From Ensifer adhaerens (lineage in GTDB: Bacteria; Pseudomonadota; Alphaproteobacteria; Rhizobiales; Rhizobiaceae), in the NCBI RefSeq assembly GCF_013283195.1, contig NZ_JABEKT010000002.1:1178001-1242000 (forward strand): a stretch of 64,000 nucleotides of DNA, given 5' to 3'. Shown here one piece after another: positions 26,498 to 35,100 of this stretch. Position 1 is the stretch's first letter. Each line of letters opens with the position of its first letter. The position numbers were made by a program, and so were the translations under genes. Under the pieces are notes generated by a model. It was not told where the DNA came from, made no database searches, and was given only the letters and a program-made list of their open reading frames with translations.

Positions 26498-26923
26498 ATG
26501 AACATTCGTCACACACTCGTTGCATCGCTGACCGCTGCTGTCTTCAGTGTTGCGGCCTTCGGCCCGGCCTTCGCGCTTGAAACTGCCCAGTCGCAAACGA
26601 CACAGCCGAGCCAGGGTCAAGCTGACAACACGGGCGCAAACGCCGCCATCAGCGACCAGAAGATCGAGGCTTTTGCCGTGGCCTACCTCCAGGTCGACAA
26701 GGTGAGGCAGGAATACTCTGCAAAAATCGACGCAACGACGGACGCCGCAGCTAAGGAAAAGCTTGAGGCAGAAGCGAGCAAGGAGATGGTCGAGGCTGTG
26801 GAATCTTCTTCCGCTATTTCAGTTGAGGAGTATTCCTCAATACTGTCGGCCGCACAGGACGACCCGGCTGTTGCCAAGAAAATCCAGGAAAAACTTCAAA
26901 CCGGGGCGCCGGCTCAACAGTAA
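26498..26923 (+). CDS. DUF4168-like secreted protein
   Basis: 141 aa. Signal peptide MNIRHTLVASLTAAVFSVAA with cleavage near AFA-LE, then a low-complexity Gln/Thr linker, then a helical domain starting ISDQKIEAFAVAYLQVDKVR that resembles DUF4168. Secreted or periplasmic, function unknown. AAAGG lies 7 bases before the ATG. A large nested hairpin follows the stop. Confidence 0.8.
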   Translation: MNIRHTLVASLTAAVFSVAAFGPAFALETAQSQTTQPSQGQADNTGANAAISDQKIEAFAVAYLQVDKVRQEYSAKIDATTDAAAKEKLEAEASKEMVEAVESSSAISVEEYSSILSAAQDDPAVAKKIQEKLQTGAPAQQ

Positions 26924-26938
26924 GCAGAGCGCGGCAAC

Positions 26939-26978
26939 GCCGGCGGGCAGGGGCCACTGGCCCCTGGTCACCGCCGGC
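26939..26978 (+). terminator. Nested hairpin terminator after DUF4168-like gene
   Basis: Outer stem GCCGGCGG (26939-26946) with CCGCCGGC (26971-26978) encloses an inner stem CAGGGGCC (26948-26955) with GGCCCCTG (26959-26966). No T tract. Confidence 0.6.
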
Positions 26979-27150
26979 GGGCTAGCGCTGGATCCACTTC
27001 GCTCTTCCTCAATCCAGCTTGCCGCCGGATGGGCGTGTGCGTCAGATTCTCTTCTTCACTGGCATCGCTCAATGCTGATCCCAGCGAGTACGTGCGGGTC
27101 ACTGCCGGCGCAATGCTGTTGACGCGGATCATTTCCGCGCCGAGGTCATT
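26968..27150 (-). pseudogene. Decayed C-terminal fragment of an SDR gene
   Basis: On the minus strand the frame from about 27147 to 26968 reads DLGAEMIRVNSIAPAVTRT, then a region with SDASEEE and THTPIRRQAGL. This follows the C-terminal third of SDR enzymes (IRVNxIAPGxVxT, then TPLxRxGxPEEIA) but the key Gly after AP is Ala, the end decays into non-family sequence and there is no N-terminal two-thirds. The FkbM gene stop codon falls exactly at the fragment edge, so a deletion or rearrangement joined the two. Confidence 0.55.
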
Positions 27151-27934
27151 CGGCCCCAACCGCCCTGTCGCGACGAAATTCGGGCGGCTGACTTGTGTCC
27201 GCTGGAGCGAATCGCAGCTCAATATCAGCGCGGCTTGACGTATTTGCCGGCAGTTCGGGCCTTGGTTCGCCAGGCACCGCGGGGTCGAGCAGGTCGCCCC
27301 GGACGAGGCACATTTCCAGAACCAGTGGGTCGCCTTGGTCATCAGTGCCGGCAAAATTGTTGGGATGAAGAAAGACGATTGAAAAATTCGTCATTCCCTC
27401 GACAAACCGAAGGATCCGATCTCGATGGAGGTCGACATCATGAAATTCGATTACGACGCAGGTAAAGCGGCTCGAATTCATCGCTATGTCGTCGAGGATT
27501 CTGTATTCGGATCCCTCGATATCGATTTTCAGGAAGATGTTGCTGCCGGAAAATTCCTTCAACAGGCTCGGGACGTTAACTTCCCCCGGCTGATCATAGC
27601 CGATCCTGATCTGCCGGTGCTCCACGCCCGGCCGACTGAAGAACAAGCGATAATCCAGGTAGCGCCCCAACCTGCCCCAACGAAGGCGCAAGACCTGTTC
27701 GACATAGTACCGGAGCCAGAACTTCCAGGTGACAGAGTGGTCGAAACAAACGACATCTGCATCCGCAAGCCGGCGAAACGCCTTCTCGAATTGCCAATCG
27801 TCGTTCAATCCCATGCTGATCAGGGTCTTGGAGGCAAGCACCGCGCGCTTGGGAACGACATAGCCTCCGTCACGCGAAGATCCGAGCCGGATCAGGCCAC
27901 CGGCTTCAATCGGCTTCCATGTTGCTGGCAGCAT
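27146..27934 (-). CDS. FkbM-like methyltransferase
   Basis: 262 aa. The SAM-dependent FkbM fold is shown by LGSSRDGGYVVP, LISMGLNDDWQFEKAF (motif I region) and FLKIDIEGSEYRILDDI, the family hallmark. Family members O-methylate sugars or small molecules, often on surface glycans. AGGAG precedes the ATG. The C-terminal about 40 residues are Pro/Glu-rich and may derive from a fusion at the junction with the SDR fragment. No glycan genes are next to it. Confidence 0.82.
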   Translation of the reverse strand: MLPATWKPIEAGGLIRLGSSRDGGYVVPKRAVLASKTLISMGLNDDWQFEKAFRRLADADVVCFDHSVTWKFWLRYYVEQVLRLRWGRLGRYLDYRLFFSRPGVEHRQIRIGYDQPGEVNVPSLLKEFSGSNIFLKIDIEGSEYRILDDIAMNSSRFTCVVIEFHDVDLHRDRILRFVEGMTNFSIVFLHPNNFAGTDDQGDPLVLEMCLVRGDLLDPAVPGEPRPELPANTSSRADIELRFAPADTSQPPEFRRDRAVGAE

Positions 27935-28134
27935 TTCGGGTCTCCTAATTCAACCCAGCAGTGCTAGCAGTATCGACTTTCCATCGCGTTAACCCGTTGG
28001 GTTCAACGGCCACGTCTGTCCGCTCATTTCGCGCTCAGATAGAAACGTGCGCCTGTTTCGATGTCAGCGCAAAGCGCCTGACAAAGAGGTGAGGCTGGCA
28101 ATTCCGAAGCTCTCGTTTGTCTTAGGGCGATCGG

Positions 28135-28383
28135 TCAACTGGCCACTCGGAGCCGGTTTCGGATTGGTGAGCCGGTCACTTCGTTGGCGACTTTCTGAGC
28201 CTCCTCCCGCACGGCGATGGAGGACACAACGCCGTCTAGGTAGATCACGCCGCGTTCATGCGTCACGGAAATATCGGTTTCCGTCAGGTTGTCACAATAG
28301 GCAATAGCAGTCGTCACCGCCATTAAACCGGCAATATCATAGCGTTGCGACAGGGTGTGCGATGCGAATGTCAAGCCGAACAT
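28135..28383 (-). CDS. BON domain small protein
   Basis: 82 aa. The C-terminal half, ISVTHERGVIYLDGVVSS followed by REEAQKVANEVTG, fits a single BON domain (beta-alpha-beta, V-x-L-x-G-x-V pattern). BON proteins bind phospholipids or support envelope stability. There is no evident signal peptide, so location is uncertain. It is divergent from the IalB-like gene with a 292-base intergenic region. Confidence 0.72.
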   Translation of the reverse strand: MFGLTFASHTLSQRYDIAGLMAVTTAIAYCDNLTETDISVTHERGVIYLDGVVSSIAVREEAQKVANEVTGSPIRNRLRVAS

Positions 28384-28675
28384 GGGCGGTTACTCCGGGC
28401 GTAGGTCAAATATCCGTTCATCTCCCGTTCATGTTCGCTGCCAAATGGCCGGGTGTCGACCCATCAGGCGAACACAATCGGCTCACGATATATTTATCCG
28501 CGCCTCATTCGCCGGCCAGATCAGGCGCACGCTGGGCTTCGGTCTCGGTCGTTGGTAGTGGTGCATTTTTGCGGGTGCTTTTCGTTAATGCTTTGGCAAC
28601 GATTGCAACCGCGAATGGCGCATCTTGTGCGCGGTCGAGACGCGCCACCTGCCCCCTCCATGCTAAGGAAACAAG

Positions 28676-29176
28676 ATGAAATCCAGTGTTATTGCTGCCT
28701 GCGCGATCCTATTGACCAGCTGCGCCGTTGCGCAGGCGCAGCCGGTGAAGCTCAACTCTTTCGGCGCCTGGGGCGTGTATTCGTATAAGAACGACGGCCG
28801 CGACACCTGCTACATACTTTCGATCCCAACGACGATGAATCCCGATCACGTCGACCATGGCGACAACTTCTTCCTTGTCGCGCCGTCGCCGCGTCCGAGC
28901 AGTGGATACGTGCCGCAAGCGATCATGGGCTACGACCTTGAACCCGGTTCGAACCTGACCGCCACAGTCGGTGACAAGGCTTTCACCTTGGCGCCGCAAG
29001 GCAGGGCCGCATGGACGCGGCGGGAGGGCCGCGACGCCGAACTCGTTGCGGCGATGAAGGCGGGGGCGACGATGACGTTGAATGCACGCTCGCGGCGCGG
29101 CACGGAAACGAGCTACTCGTTCTCGCTGAAAGGCATGACGGCAGCGCTCAAGGGTGCCGCGCGCTGCGAACGATGA
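28676..29176 (+). CDS. IalB-like invasion-associated family protein
   Basis: 166 aa secreted protein. Signal peptide MKSSVIAACAILLTSCAVAQ with cleavage near AQA-QP. The mature part follows the invasion-associated locus B family: FGAWGVYSYKNDGRDTCYIL, a GDNFFLVAPSPRP stretch, and GYDLEPGSNLTATVGDKAFTL. A Cys pair (DTCYI and C-terminal ARCER) could form a disulfide. In rhizobia these are common small periplasmic proteins of unknown role. It is followed after 12 bases by an SH3-domain gene, probably one operon. Confidence 0.85.
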   Translation: MKSSVIAACAILLTSCAVAQAQPVKLNSFGAWGVYSYKNDGRDTCYILSIPTTMNPDHVDHGDNFFLVAPSPRPSSGYVPQAIMGYDLEPGSNLTATVGDKAFTLAPQGRAAWTRREGRDAELVAAMKAGATMTLNARSRRGTETSYSFSLKGMTAALKGAARCER

Positions 29177-29188
29177 GCTGAGCACCTG

Positions 29189-29740
29189 ATGACCTCGCTG
29201 ATCGTCCAGATGTCCTGCGCGCTGCTGTCGTGGCTTGCGTTCGAGAACTGCGAAGGGAACCGGAAAAACCTTGCGGCACCGGTCGCCGATGCAAGGAGCG
29301 TTGGGCGTGTCACCGGCCTTGCAATCCCCCGTTTCGTCTCCCTGAAGAGTGGTGCTGCCAGACTTCGGGTCGGGCCGTCCACGGACTATCCGATCATCTG
29401 GCTCTACGTCATACCGGGCCTGCCGCTCGAGGTTGTGGAGGAGTCCGGTAATTGGCGAATGGTGCGCGACGCGGACGGAGCAACCGGCTGGATGTCTGCG
29501 GCATTGCTCTCCGGCCAAAGAACGGCCACCGTCGGCAACTGGGTGAAAGCTGACGCAGCGTTGCGAACCGCACCTGCAGCGACAGCATCCGAACGAGCCC
29601 GCCTGCAGGGTGGTGTGCTCGTCAGGCTTGATCACTGCGACGGAGCCTGGTGCGCAGTTACGGTCAGGCGACATAGTCTCGTCGGGTGTGTCAGACAAGT
29701 GGATTTATGGGGCGTCTATCGCAATGAGGTCGTGGGATGA
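29189..29740 (+). CDS. Secreted protein with two bacterial SH3-like domains
   Basis: 183 aa. After a short hydrophobic N-terminus the sequence IPRFVSLKSGAARLRVGPS begins a bacterial SH3 (SH3b/COG3807) domain with WRMVRDADGATGWM; a second repeat covers about residues 115-175 (ADAALRTAPA and the later VRLDHCDGAWCAVTV). These domains bind peptidoglycan or cell-wall-associated ligands. It lies 12 bases after the IalB-like gene. Signal peptide is weak, so export is likely but not certain. Confidence 0.82.
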   Translation: MTSLIVQMSCALLSWLAFENCEGNRKNLAAPVADARSVGRVTGLAIPRFVSLKSGAARLRVGPSTDYPIIWLYVIPGLPLEVVEESGNWRMVRDADGATGWMSAALLSGQRTATVGNWVKADAALRTAPAATASERARLQGGVLVRLDHCDGAWCAVTVRRHSLVGCVRQVDLWGVYRNEVVG

Positions 29741-30180
29741 CCGTCAGCCTTGCCGCATCGACGTCGTCCATAGCCCCGAAAGCGCCAGCCGGCGGACGCC
29801 AGCCAGAGTCCGCACGAGCGTTGTTTTGCAGGGTGTTCGGCTGTCCAAAGTACGTCGTTGAGTTGCCGTGGCGCATCAAGATTGCCAAAAGAGTAGAATT
29901 TTCAATGGACATCCGGAACTATGCGTCGTAATAAAGGCAATCCTTCGCGCCTCGGCCGTCATCAGCCATTGTAGAAACGCAGTTTCTCCGCGCCAACCAA
30001 CTCAGAACGTATCGTTATAATGATGCTCATCTGACGATTGCCGAGGATTGACTTGATCATGACCCGATCATCGGGGTCCATGTCTATGGAAATCGTTTCC
30101 TCAAGTGGTCTTTGCTTGAGGAATGTTGAAGATCACAAACAAGGAGAGTGCGTCAGCTATTGAGCAGGCGGCAAGTTTTT
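29741..30180. other. 440-base gap before the betaine transporter
   Basis: I see no convincing gene; short frames here lack family similarity or ribosome sites. It must contain the proVWX promoter. AAGGAG occurs at 30141-30146 but lies too far from the ATG at 30181 and too close to an in-frame GTG at 30148 to be a clean ribosome site for either. Confidence 0.5.
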
Positions 30181-31413
30181 ATGGCTTTTACGACTGAACA
30201 TGAGAATGGCTCTTCCGAGAGGTCGCCAAAGATCCGGTTGAAGAACGTCTACAAGATTTTCGGAGACTATCCCGAAGATGGCCTGAAGCTTCTTCGCTCC
30301 GGCAAGGGCAAGGCAGACATTCACAGAGAAACCGGTTGCTCCATTGGGGTTACCAACGCCAGTTTCGATATCAAGACCGGCGAGATCTTTGTGATCATGG
30401 GCCTGTCCGGCTCCGGAAAATCCACGCTTCTGCGCTTGCTCAACAGATTGATTGAGCCGACGTCCGGATCGATCGAGATCGACGGCCAGGACATCACGAC
30501 GATGTCGCGCAAGGCCCTGATCGAACTTCGCCGCCGGGACATCAGCATGGTGTTCCAGTCCTTCGCGCTTCTCCCAAATCGCAATGTTGTAAACAATGCC
30601 GCCTTCGGCTTGGAAGTGGCGGGCGTTGGGGAAGTCGAGCGCAAAGCCAAGGCCATGGCGGCGCTGAAAGCGGTCGGCCTCGAGGGCTATAGTGAAAGCC
30701 GCCCGGACGAGCTCTCAGGCGGCATGAAGCAGCGCGTCGGCCTTGCCCGGGCGTTGGCAGGTGAGCCGTCGATCCTGCTGATGGATGAGGCATTTTCTGC
30801 ACTTGATCCGCTTATCCGCACGGAAATGCAGGACGAGCTTGTTCGGCTGCAATCCGAACGAAGCCGCACGATCGTCTTCGTCAGCCACGATCTCGACGAG
30901 GCGATGCGCATCGGCGACCGTATCTGCATCATGCAGAATGGAAACGTCGTTCAGGTCGGCACGCCGGACGAAATCGTCGGCAGTCCGGCCAACGACTACA
31001 TCCGGTCGTTCTTCCGCAACGTCGACGTCTCCCAGGTTTTCAAGGCCGGCGACGTGGCCCGAAGGAATCAGATTACGATCATAGAGCGCCAGGGTGTTTC
31101 CGCTGCTGCCGCATTGGAGCAGATGAAGAGCCGCGACCGGGAATTTGCGATCATTGTCGGCCGCGACATGAAATACCATGGCATGGTCAGCCAGGCGTCG
31201 TTGATGGAGAAGATCCGTTCAAAGGCTGAGGACCCGTATCGCAAGGCGTTCCTTGCAGACGCGGCGCCCATCCTCGCCAGCGAGCAACTCTCTGGTGTTC
31301 TTGGCCAAGTGGCGGCGAGCGCGTGGCCGGTTCCCGTTGTTGACGACCAGCACCGCTATATCGGCGCCATCAGCAAGTCGGTCCTGCTCGAGACGCTCGA
31401 CCGCGCCAACTGA
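30181..31413 (+). CDS. proV: Glycine betaine/proline ABC transporter ATP-binding protein (ProV type)
   Basis: 410 aa. Walker A GLSGSGKST at residues 74-82, signature LSGGM at 178-182, Walker B ILLMDEA at 198-204. The N-terminus KNVYKIFGDYPEDGLKLL is the ProV/OpuAA-specific start. After residue 270 comes a pair of CBS domains (from about VARRNQITIIER to the C-terminus), which sense ionic strength in related transporters. A GTG 11 codons upstream (30148) is an alternative start. First gene of a three-gene betaine uptake operon, osmoprotective in rhizobia. Confidence 0.93.
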   Translation: MAFTTEHENGSSERSPKIRLKNVYKIFGDYPEDGLKLLRSGKGKADIHRETGCSIGVTNASFDIKTGEIFVIMGLSGSGKSTLLRLLNRLIEPTSGSIEIDGQDITTMSRKALIELRRRDISMVFQSFALLPNRNVVNNAAFGLEVAGVGEVERKAKAMAALKAVGLEGYSESRPDELSGGMKQRVGLARALAGEPSILLMDEAFSALDPLIRTEMQDELVRLQSERSRTIVFVSHDLDEAMRIGDRICIMQNGNVVQVGTPDEIVGSPANDYIRSFFRNVDVSQVFKAGDVARRNQITIIERQGVSAAAALEQMKSRDREFAIIVGRDMKYHGMVSQASLMEKIRSKAEDPYRKAFLADAAPILASEQLSGVLGQVAASAWPVPVVDDQHRYIGAISKSVLLETLDRAN

Positions 31414-31438
31414 AACTCCCAGCCAATCGGATAAATCC

Positions 31439-32317
31439 ATGAGCTTCGACATCGGAGACGGCATCGATTCGGCCGTCAATTACATCCTCGACAATTTTTC
31501 ACCCGCGCTCGATCTCACTGCCGCGTCGATCGGGTTCCTCACGGGCGGTTTGCAGAGCGGCCTCCTTTCAATTCCAATGTCGGTCGGCATCGCGATCTTC
31601 GCCCTTCTCGCCCTGTGGCGCGTCTCGTTCAGCTTCGCGGTTTTTGCGGGCCTGTCTCTCGCGCTGGTTGGACAGATGGGACTGTGGGCAGCGATGATGG
31701 AGACATTGTCTCTGGTCATTGCTTCGACGGTCATTGCGATGATCGTCGGCCTGCCGCTCGGCGTCGCGATGGCCCGTCGCGATTCCGTCGCGGCAGTCAT
31801 CCGGCCGACACTCGATCTCATGCAGACAATGCCGGCCTTCGTCTACCTCATCCCGGCGGCAATGTTTTTCGGGCTTGGCGCGGTTCCCGGCACAATTGCG
31901 ACCGTCATCTTTTCGATGCCGCCGGTCGTGCGCCTCACCAATCTCGGCATTCGGCAGGTGGACGTGGAATTCGTCGAGGCCGGCAATGCCTTTGGCTGTA
32001 CGCCAACCCAGCTTCTCCTCAAGGTCCAGCTCCCCAATGCCATGCCATCGATCATGGCGGGCATCAATCAGACGATCATGCTGTCTCTCTCCATGGTGGT
32101 CATCGCCTCGATGATCGGTGCTGGCGGCCTCGGCAACACTGTGCTGACGGGTATTCAGCGGCTCGATGTCGGCACCGGCTTCGAAGGCGGTCTGGCCGTG
32201 GTCATCCTCGCGGTCATTCTCGACCGCCTTACCCAGAGCCTTGGAAAGAAGAGGGCCATCTGGCGACTGCCGTTTGTGAAACTCGCCGTGCGCGAACCCG
32301 AGGCAAAGACGGTTTGA
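31439..32317 (+). CDS. proW: Glycine betaine/proline ABC transporter permease (ProW type)
   Basis: 292 aa with about seven membrane helices. The EAA coupling loop reads FVEAGNAFGCTPTQLLLKVQLP, and the ending of the channel region is GAGGLGNTVLTGIQRLDVGTGFEGG, the ProW family signature. The ATG at 31439 lies 25 bases after proV and agrees with the family N-terminus. It forms the channel driven by the ProV-type ATPase. Confidence 0.93.
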   Translation: MSFDIGDGIDSAVNYILDNFSPALDLTAASIGFLTGGLQSGLLSIPMSVGIAIFALLALWRVSFSFAVFAGLSLALVGQMGLWAAMMETLSLVIASTVIAMIVGLPLGVAMARRDSVAAVIRPTLDLMQTMPAFVYLIPAAMFFGLGAVPGTIATVIFSMPPVVRLTNLGIRQVDVEFVEAGNAFGCTPTQLLLKVQLPNAMPSIMAGINQTIMLSLSMVVIASMIGAGGLGNTVLTGIQRLDVGTGFEGGLAVVILAVILDRLTQSLGKKRAIWRLPFVKLAVREPEAKTV

Positions 32318-32379
32318 GTGCGGTGCCCTCCGCGACGGGTCGTGCCCGTCCTCATCCGAAATGCATAGGAAGGATTGAT

Positions 32380-33246
32380 ATGTTCAAGACAATCGCAACC
32401 ATCGGCCTTGCAGGCATGTTTGTTGCCGGCCCGGTCGGTGCCAGTTTCGCCGAGGAGGCAAAGCCCGTGAAAATCGGCTGGGCCGCATGGTCCGATGCGG
32501 AATTCGTCACCAAGCTCGCAGCAAAGATCATCAAGGACAAATTGGGGCGGGAAGTCGAACTCGTTCAGACCGACGTGGCGCCCCTCTATCAAGGCGTGAG
32601 CCGCGGCGATCTCGATGCGATGATGATGGCCTGGCTGCCGCAGACCCATGCCGATTATCACGGCAAGGTGAAAGACAAGGTCGAGACGCTGGGCACCGTC
32701 TATCACGGCGCCAAGCTCGGCTGGGTCGTCCCGGCCTATATTCCCGAAAGCGAGCTTAACTCGATCGAGGATCTGCAGAAGCCCGAAATCAAGCAGAAGC
32801 TCGGCTCGACGGTCCAGGGCATCGATCCCGGAGCAGGCCTGACGCGCCTTTCTGAAAAGGCGCTCAAGGACTACGGGCTCGAGGGCTACAACCTCCAGAT
32901 CTCCAGCGAGGCCGGCATGCTGACCTCGGTCGACCGCGCCGTCAGGACCGAGAAATGGTTCGTTGCAACGTCGTGGAGTCCCCATTGGATGTTCGGCAAG
33001 TACGAGCTTCGCTACATCGCCGATCCGAAGGGTTCGCTTGGTGAGGCCGAGCATGTCGATGTGCTGGCGCGCCAGGGGTTCAAGCAGGAGAACCCGGATG
33101 TCGCAGCTTTCCTTTCCCGTATGAAACTGCCGATCGGTGACCTGGAAGCCGCGATGTTCGAGGCGCAGCAGACCTCGTACGATGCCGCGGTCGATAAATA
33201 CATCGCAGATCATCCCGATCAGGTGAAGGTCTGGCTCGGAAACTAA
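32380..33246 (+). CDS. proX: Glycine betaine ABC transporter substrate-binding protein (ProX type)
   Basis: 288 aa. Signal peptide MFKTIATIGLAGMFVAGPVG with cleavage near FAE-EA. The mature protein has VKIGWAAWSDAEFVTKLAAK and aromatic residues expected for a quaternary-amine cage (W residues in GWAAW, DLDAMMMAWLPQTH, TSWSPHWMFGKYELRY). GGAAGG precedes the ATG. It binds glycine betaine or choline-like osmolytes and delivers them to ProVW. A hairpin at 33269-33296 follows. Confidence 0.92.
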   Translation: MFKTIATIGLAGMFVAGPVGASFAEEAKPVKIGWAAWSDAEFVTKLAAKIIKDKLGREVELVQTDVAPLYQGVSRGDLDAMMMAWLPQTHADYHGKVKDKVETLGTVYHGAKLGWVVPAYIPESELNSIEDLQKPEIKQKLGSTVQGIDPGAGLTRLSEKALKDYGLEGYNLQISSEAGMLTSVDRAVRTEKWFVATSWSPHWMFGKYELRYIADPKGSLGEAEHVDVLARQGFKQENPDVAAFLSRMKLPIGDLEAAMFEAQQTSYDAAVDKYIADHPDQVKVWLGN

Positions 33247-33268
33247 GGCAACCGTCCGCTGAAGATCA

Positions 33269-33296
33269 GCCCGGCGTCTGCAAAAGGGCGCCGGGC
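33269..33296 (+). terminator. Hairpin after proX
   Basis: 8-bp stem GCCCGGCG (33269-33276) with CGCCGGGC (33289-33296), 12-base loop, no clear T tract. It may reduce read-through to the small HTH gene. Confidence 0.5.
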
Positions 33297-33329
33297 GCAC
33301 CACTGGCACCAGAATGGAAAGGGATACCG

Positions 33330-33584
33330 ATGAACTTCAACAATTGGGAAAACATGGCCTGCCTACAGGACGATACGATCGGCGGCCGCATGTCACTCGC
33401 GCGCGACGCGCTGAATGTCTCGGCGCAAAGCGCTGCCAAGATCGTTGGCGTGGAAACGAAAACATGGTTCGATTGGGAAAATGATCGGGCCGCTCCACGC
33501 GCCAATCGCCTGGCGATGATCGCCGGCGTGTTGAGCGTCAGCCTCTCATGGCTGCTGACGGGCCGAGGATCGGGGCCACGCTGA
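33330..33584 (+). CDS. Small HTH (XRE-like) DNA-binding protein
   Basis: 84 aa. Central region MSLARDALNVSAQSAAKIVGVETKTWFDWENDRAAPRANRL has the XRE-type pattern of a helix-turn-helix (GVETKTWFDWENDRA as recognition helix) and the ending LSVSLSWLLTG is a common XRE helix. It lies 83 bases after proX and may regulate the betaine operon or be an unrelated single gene. Its own ATG at 33330 has GGAAAGGG upstream. Confidence 0.77.
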   Translation: MNFNNWENMACLQDDTIGGRMSLARDALNVSAQSAAKIVGVETKTWFDWENDRAAPRANRLAMIAGVLSVSLSWLLTGRGSGPR

Positions 33585-33707
33585 AAAACGAACAGCGGAC
33601 CCCTTTACCTCTGTCGATGAGGTCGCCGATCCGTCTTCTCGGTGCGTTCGTGCGTTTCGAAAACGCCCGATATAACACCTAAGCGGACGGCGAACCTCGG
33701 GTCTGGT

Positions 33708-34823
33708 CTACCGTCGAGCTGCCTCGATGATCTCCCGGGCCATGGTTTCGGCCACATCGTCGGTCGTGCGGCCTTCTTGCGCGGCCCGCTCGAAGATGCG
33801 CGTCAATGTCGAGGGGATCTGGCTGACGCGGGCCATCACGTCGTCGAGGCTGTAGCGGCCGCTTCCGATTTCCGCAGCGACATTGATGACGCCGCCGGCG
33901 TTGATCACGTAGTCAGGCGCATAGAGGATGTCTCTTTCCCGCAGACGTTCGCCGTCGGTGACCGTGGCAAGCTGATTGTTGGCGGCTCCGGCGACCATCT
34001 TGGCTTGCAGCAGCGGGATCGTGGCGGCGGACAAGACGCCACCAAGCGCACAGGGCGCGAATACCTCGACATCCGCAGCAATGATCTCCTGGCCCTCGAC
34101 GACTGTCGCACCGAGTTCTTCGGCAGCGCGTTCGGTGCGTGCCGGGTCGAGATCGGAGACAATCAGCTTGGCGCCTTCGGCGTGAAGCCTTTTGGCGAGC
34201 CCCCAACCGACCGAACCCAGTCCCTGTATCGCGACGCGGATACCCTTCAGATCATCGCTGCCGGTGCGATGACGCAGCGCAGCCTTGAGGCCGAGGAAGG
34301 TGCCCAATGCCGTAAAGGGCGATGGATTGCCGCTGCCGCCGCGGGTCGTTCCGCTGACATTCGGCGTGCGCTCAGCGAGAAAATCCGCGTCCGCAAGCGT
34401 CATGCCGACGTCTTCTGCCGTGATATATTGGCCCACGAGTGCGTTCAGCATCTCTGCGTAGGCTTCGAGCATCGCTGGCGACTTATCCCTTTTCGGGTCG
34501 GCGATGATGACTGCCTTGCCGCCGCCAAGCGCCAGACCGGCAATGGCCGATTTGAAGCTCATGCCGCGTGAAAGGCGCAGGGCGTCGGTAACGCCGGCCG
34601 TGAAAGTCACATGCGGCCAAATGCGCGTCCCTCCCAATGCCGGGCCGAGGACCGTCGTGTGAACAGCGACGATTGCCTCGAGGCCACGCTCGGTGTCGCG
34701 ACCCAGCCAGACCTGTTCGTGACCGTCGAAGCCGGGCAAGGCTGCCGCTTCGGCGGTAATGTCGGTGACATCGAGGGTGGTCGCGCCGGTGACTTCACGG
34801 CGCAGGTTCAGCACGTTTTGCAT
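33708..34823 (-). CDS. Glu/Leu/Phe/Val dehydrogenase (leucine dehydrogenase type)
   Basis: 371 aa, normal for leucine dehydrogenases. Key sites: the GGTRIW and LGGGKAVI segments with the catalytic Lys, and the NAD-binding GLGSVGWGLAKRLHAEGAK. The ATG at 34823 follows GGAGGAAAAC; an upstream extension to 35072 would lack family similarity. It reversibly deaminates a branched-chain or related amino acid to the keto acid. No Lrp-type regulator is next to it. Confidence 0.9.
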   Translation of the reverse strand: MQNVLNLRREVTGATTLDVTDITAEAAALPGFDGHEQVWLGRDTERGLEAIVAVHTTVLGPALGGTRIWPHVTFTAGVTDALRLSRGMSFKSAIAGLALGGGKAVIIADPKRDKSPAMLEAYAEMLNALVGQYITAEDVGMTLADADFLAERTPNVSGTTRGGSGNPSPFTALGTFLGLKAALRHRTGSDDLKGIRVAIQGLGSVGWGLAKRLHAEGAKLIVSDLDPARTERAAEELGATVVEGQEIIAADVEVFAPCALGGVLSAATIPLLQAKMVAGAANNQLATVTDGERLRERDILYAPDYVINAGGVINVAAEIGSGRYSLDDVMARVSQIPSTLTRIFERAAQEGRTTDDVAETMAREIIEAARR

Positions 34824-35100
34824 TGGTTTTCCTCCCCAATGGTTGACGGCTTGAAGGGTAACCATTCTTGACGATTTTTGGTTTCGAAATGGGGCCCGTC
34901 GCTCGATCGTGCATTTCGCCGGAGCAAATCGCCGCGCAACAATCGTAAAGGAGGGCCCTCCCGCCACAGCAACCTTTGCTCTCATCATTTCTTGTCGTGA
35001 CGAGTTTCGGCGGCGTGTTCTGCACAACAGGCTGCGCCGCGCGGGCAAGCTGGCAGTTCGAAGGCAGCCCATTGAGCGGCTTCCACAGGTGTTTGCGCCG

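Noticed and set aside
29737-29931. Open frame of 64 codons after the SH3-domain gene
   Set aside because: It overlaps the previous stop, has no ribosome site and its protein resembles nothing recognisable.
34824-35072. N-terminal extension of the leucine-dehydrogenase-type gene
   Set aside because: The added residues are Arg-rich, unlike the family, and the internal ATG at 34823 has a strong ribosome site.
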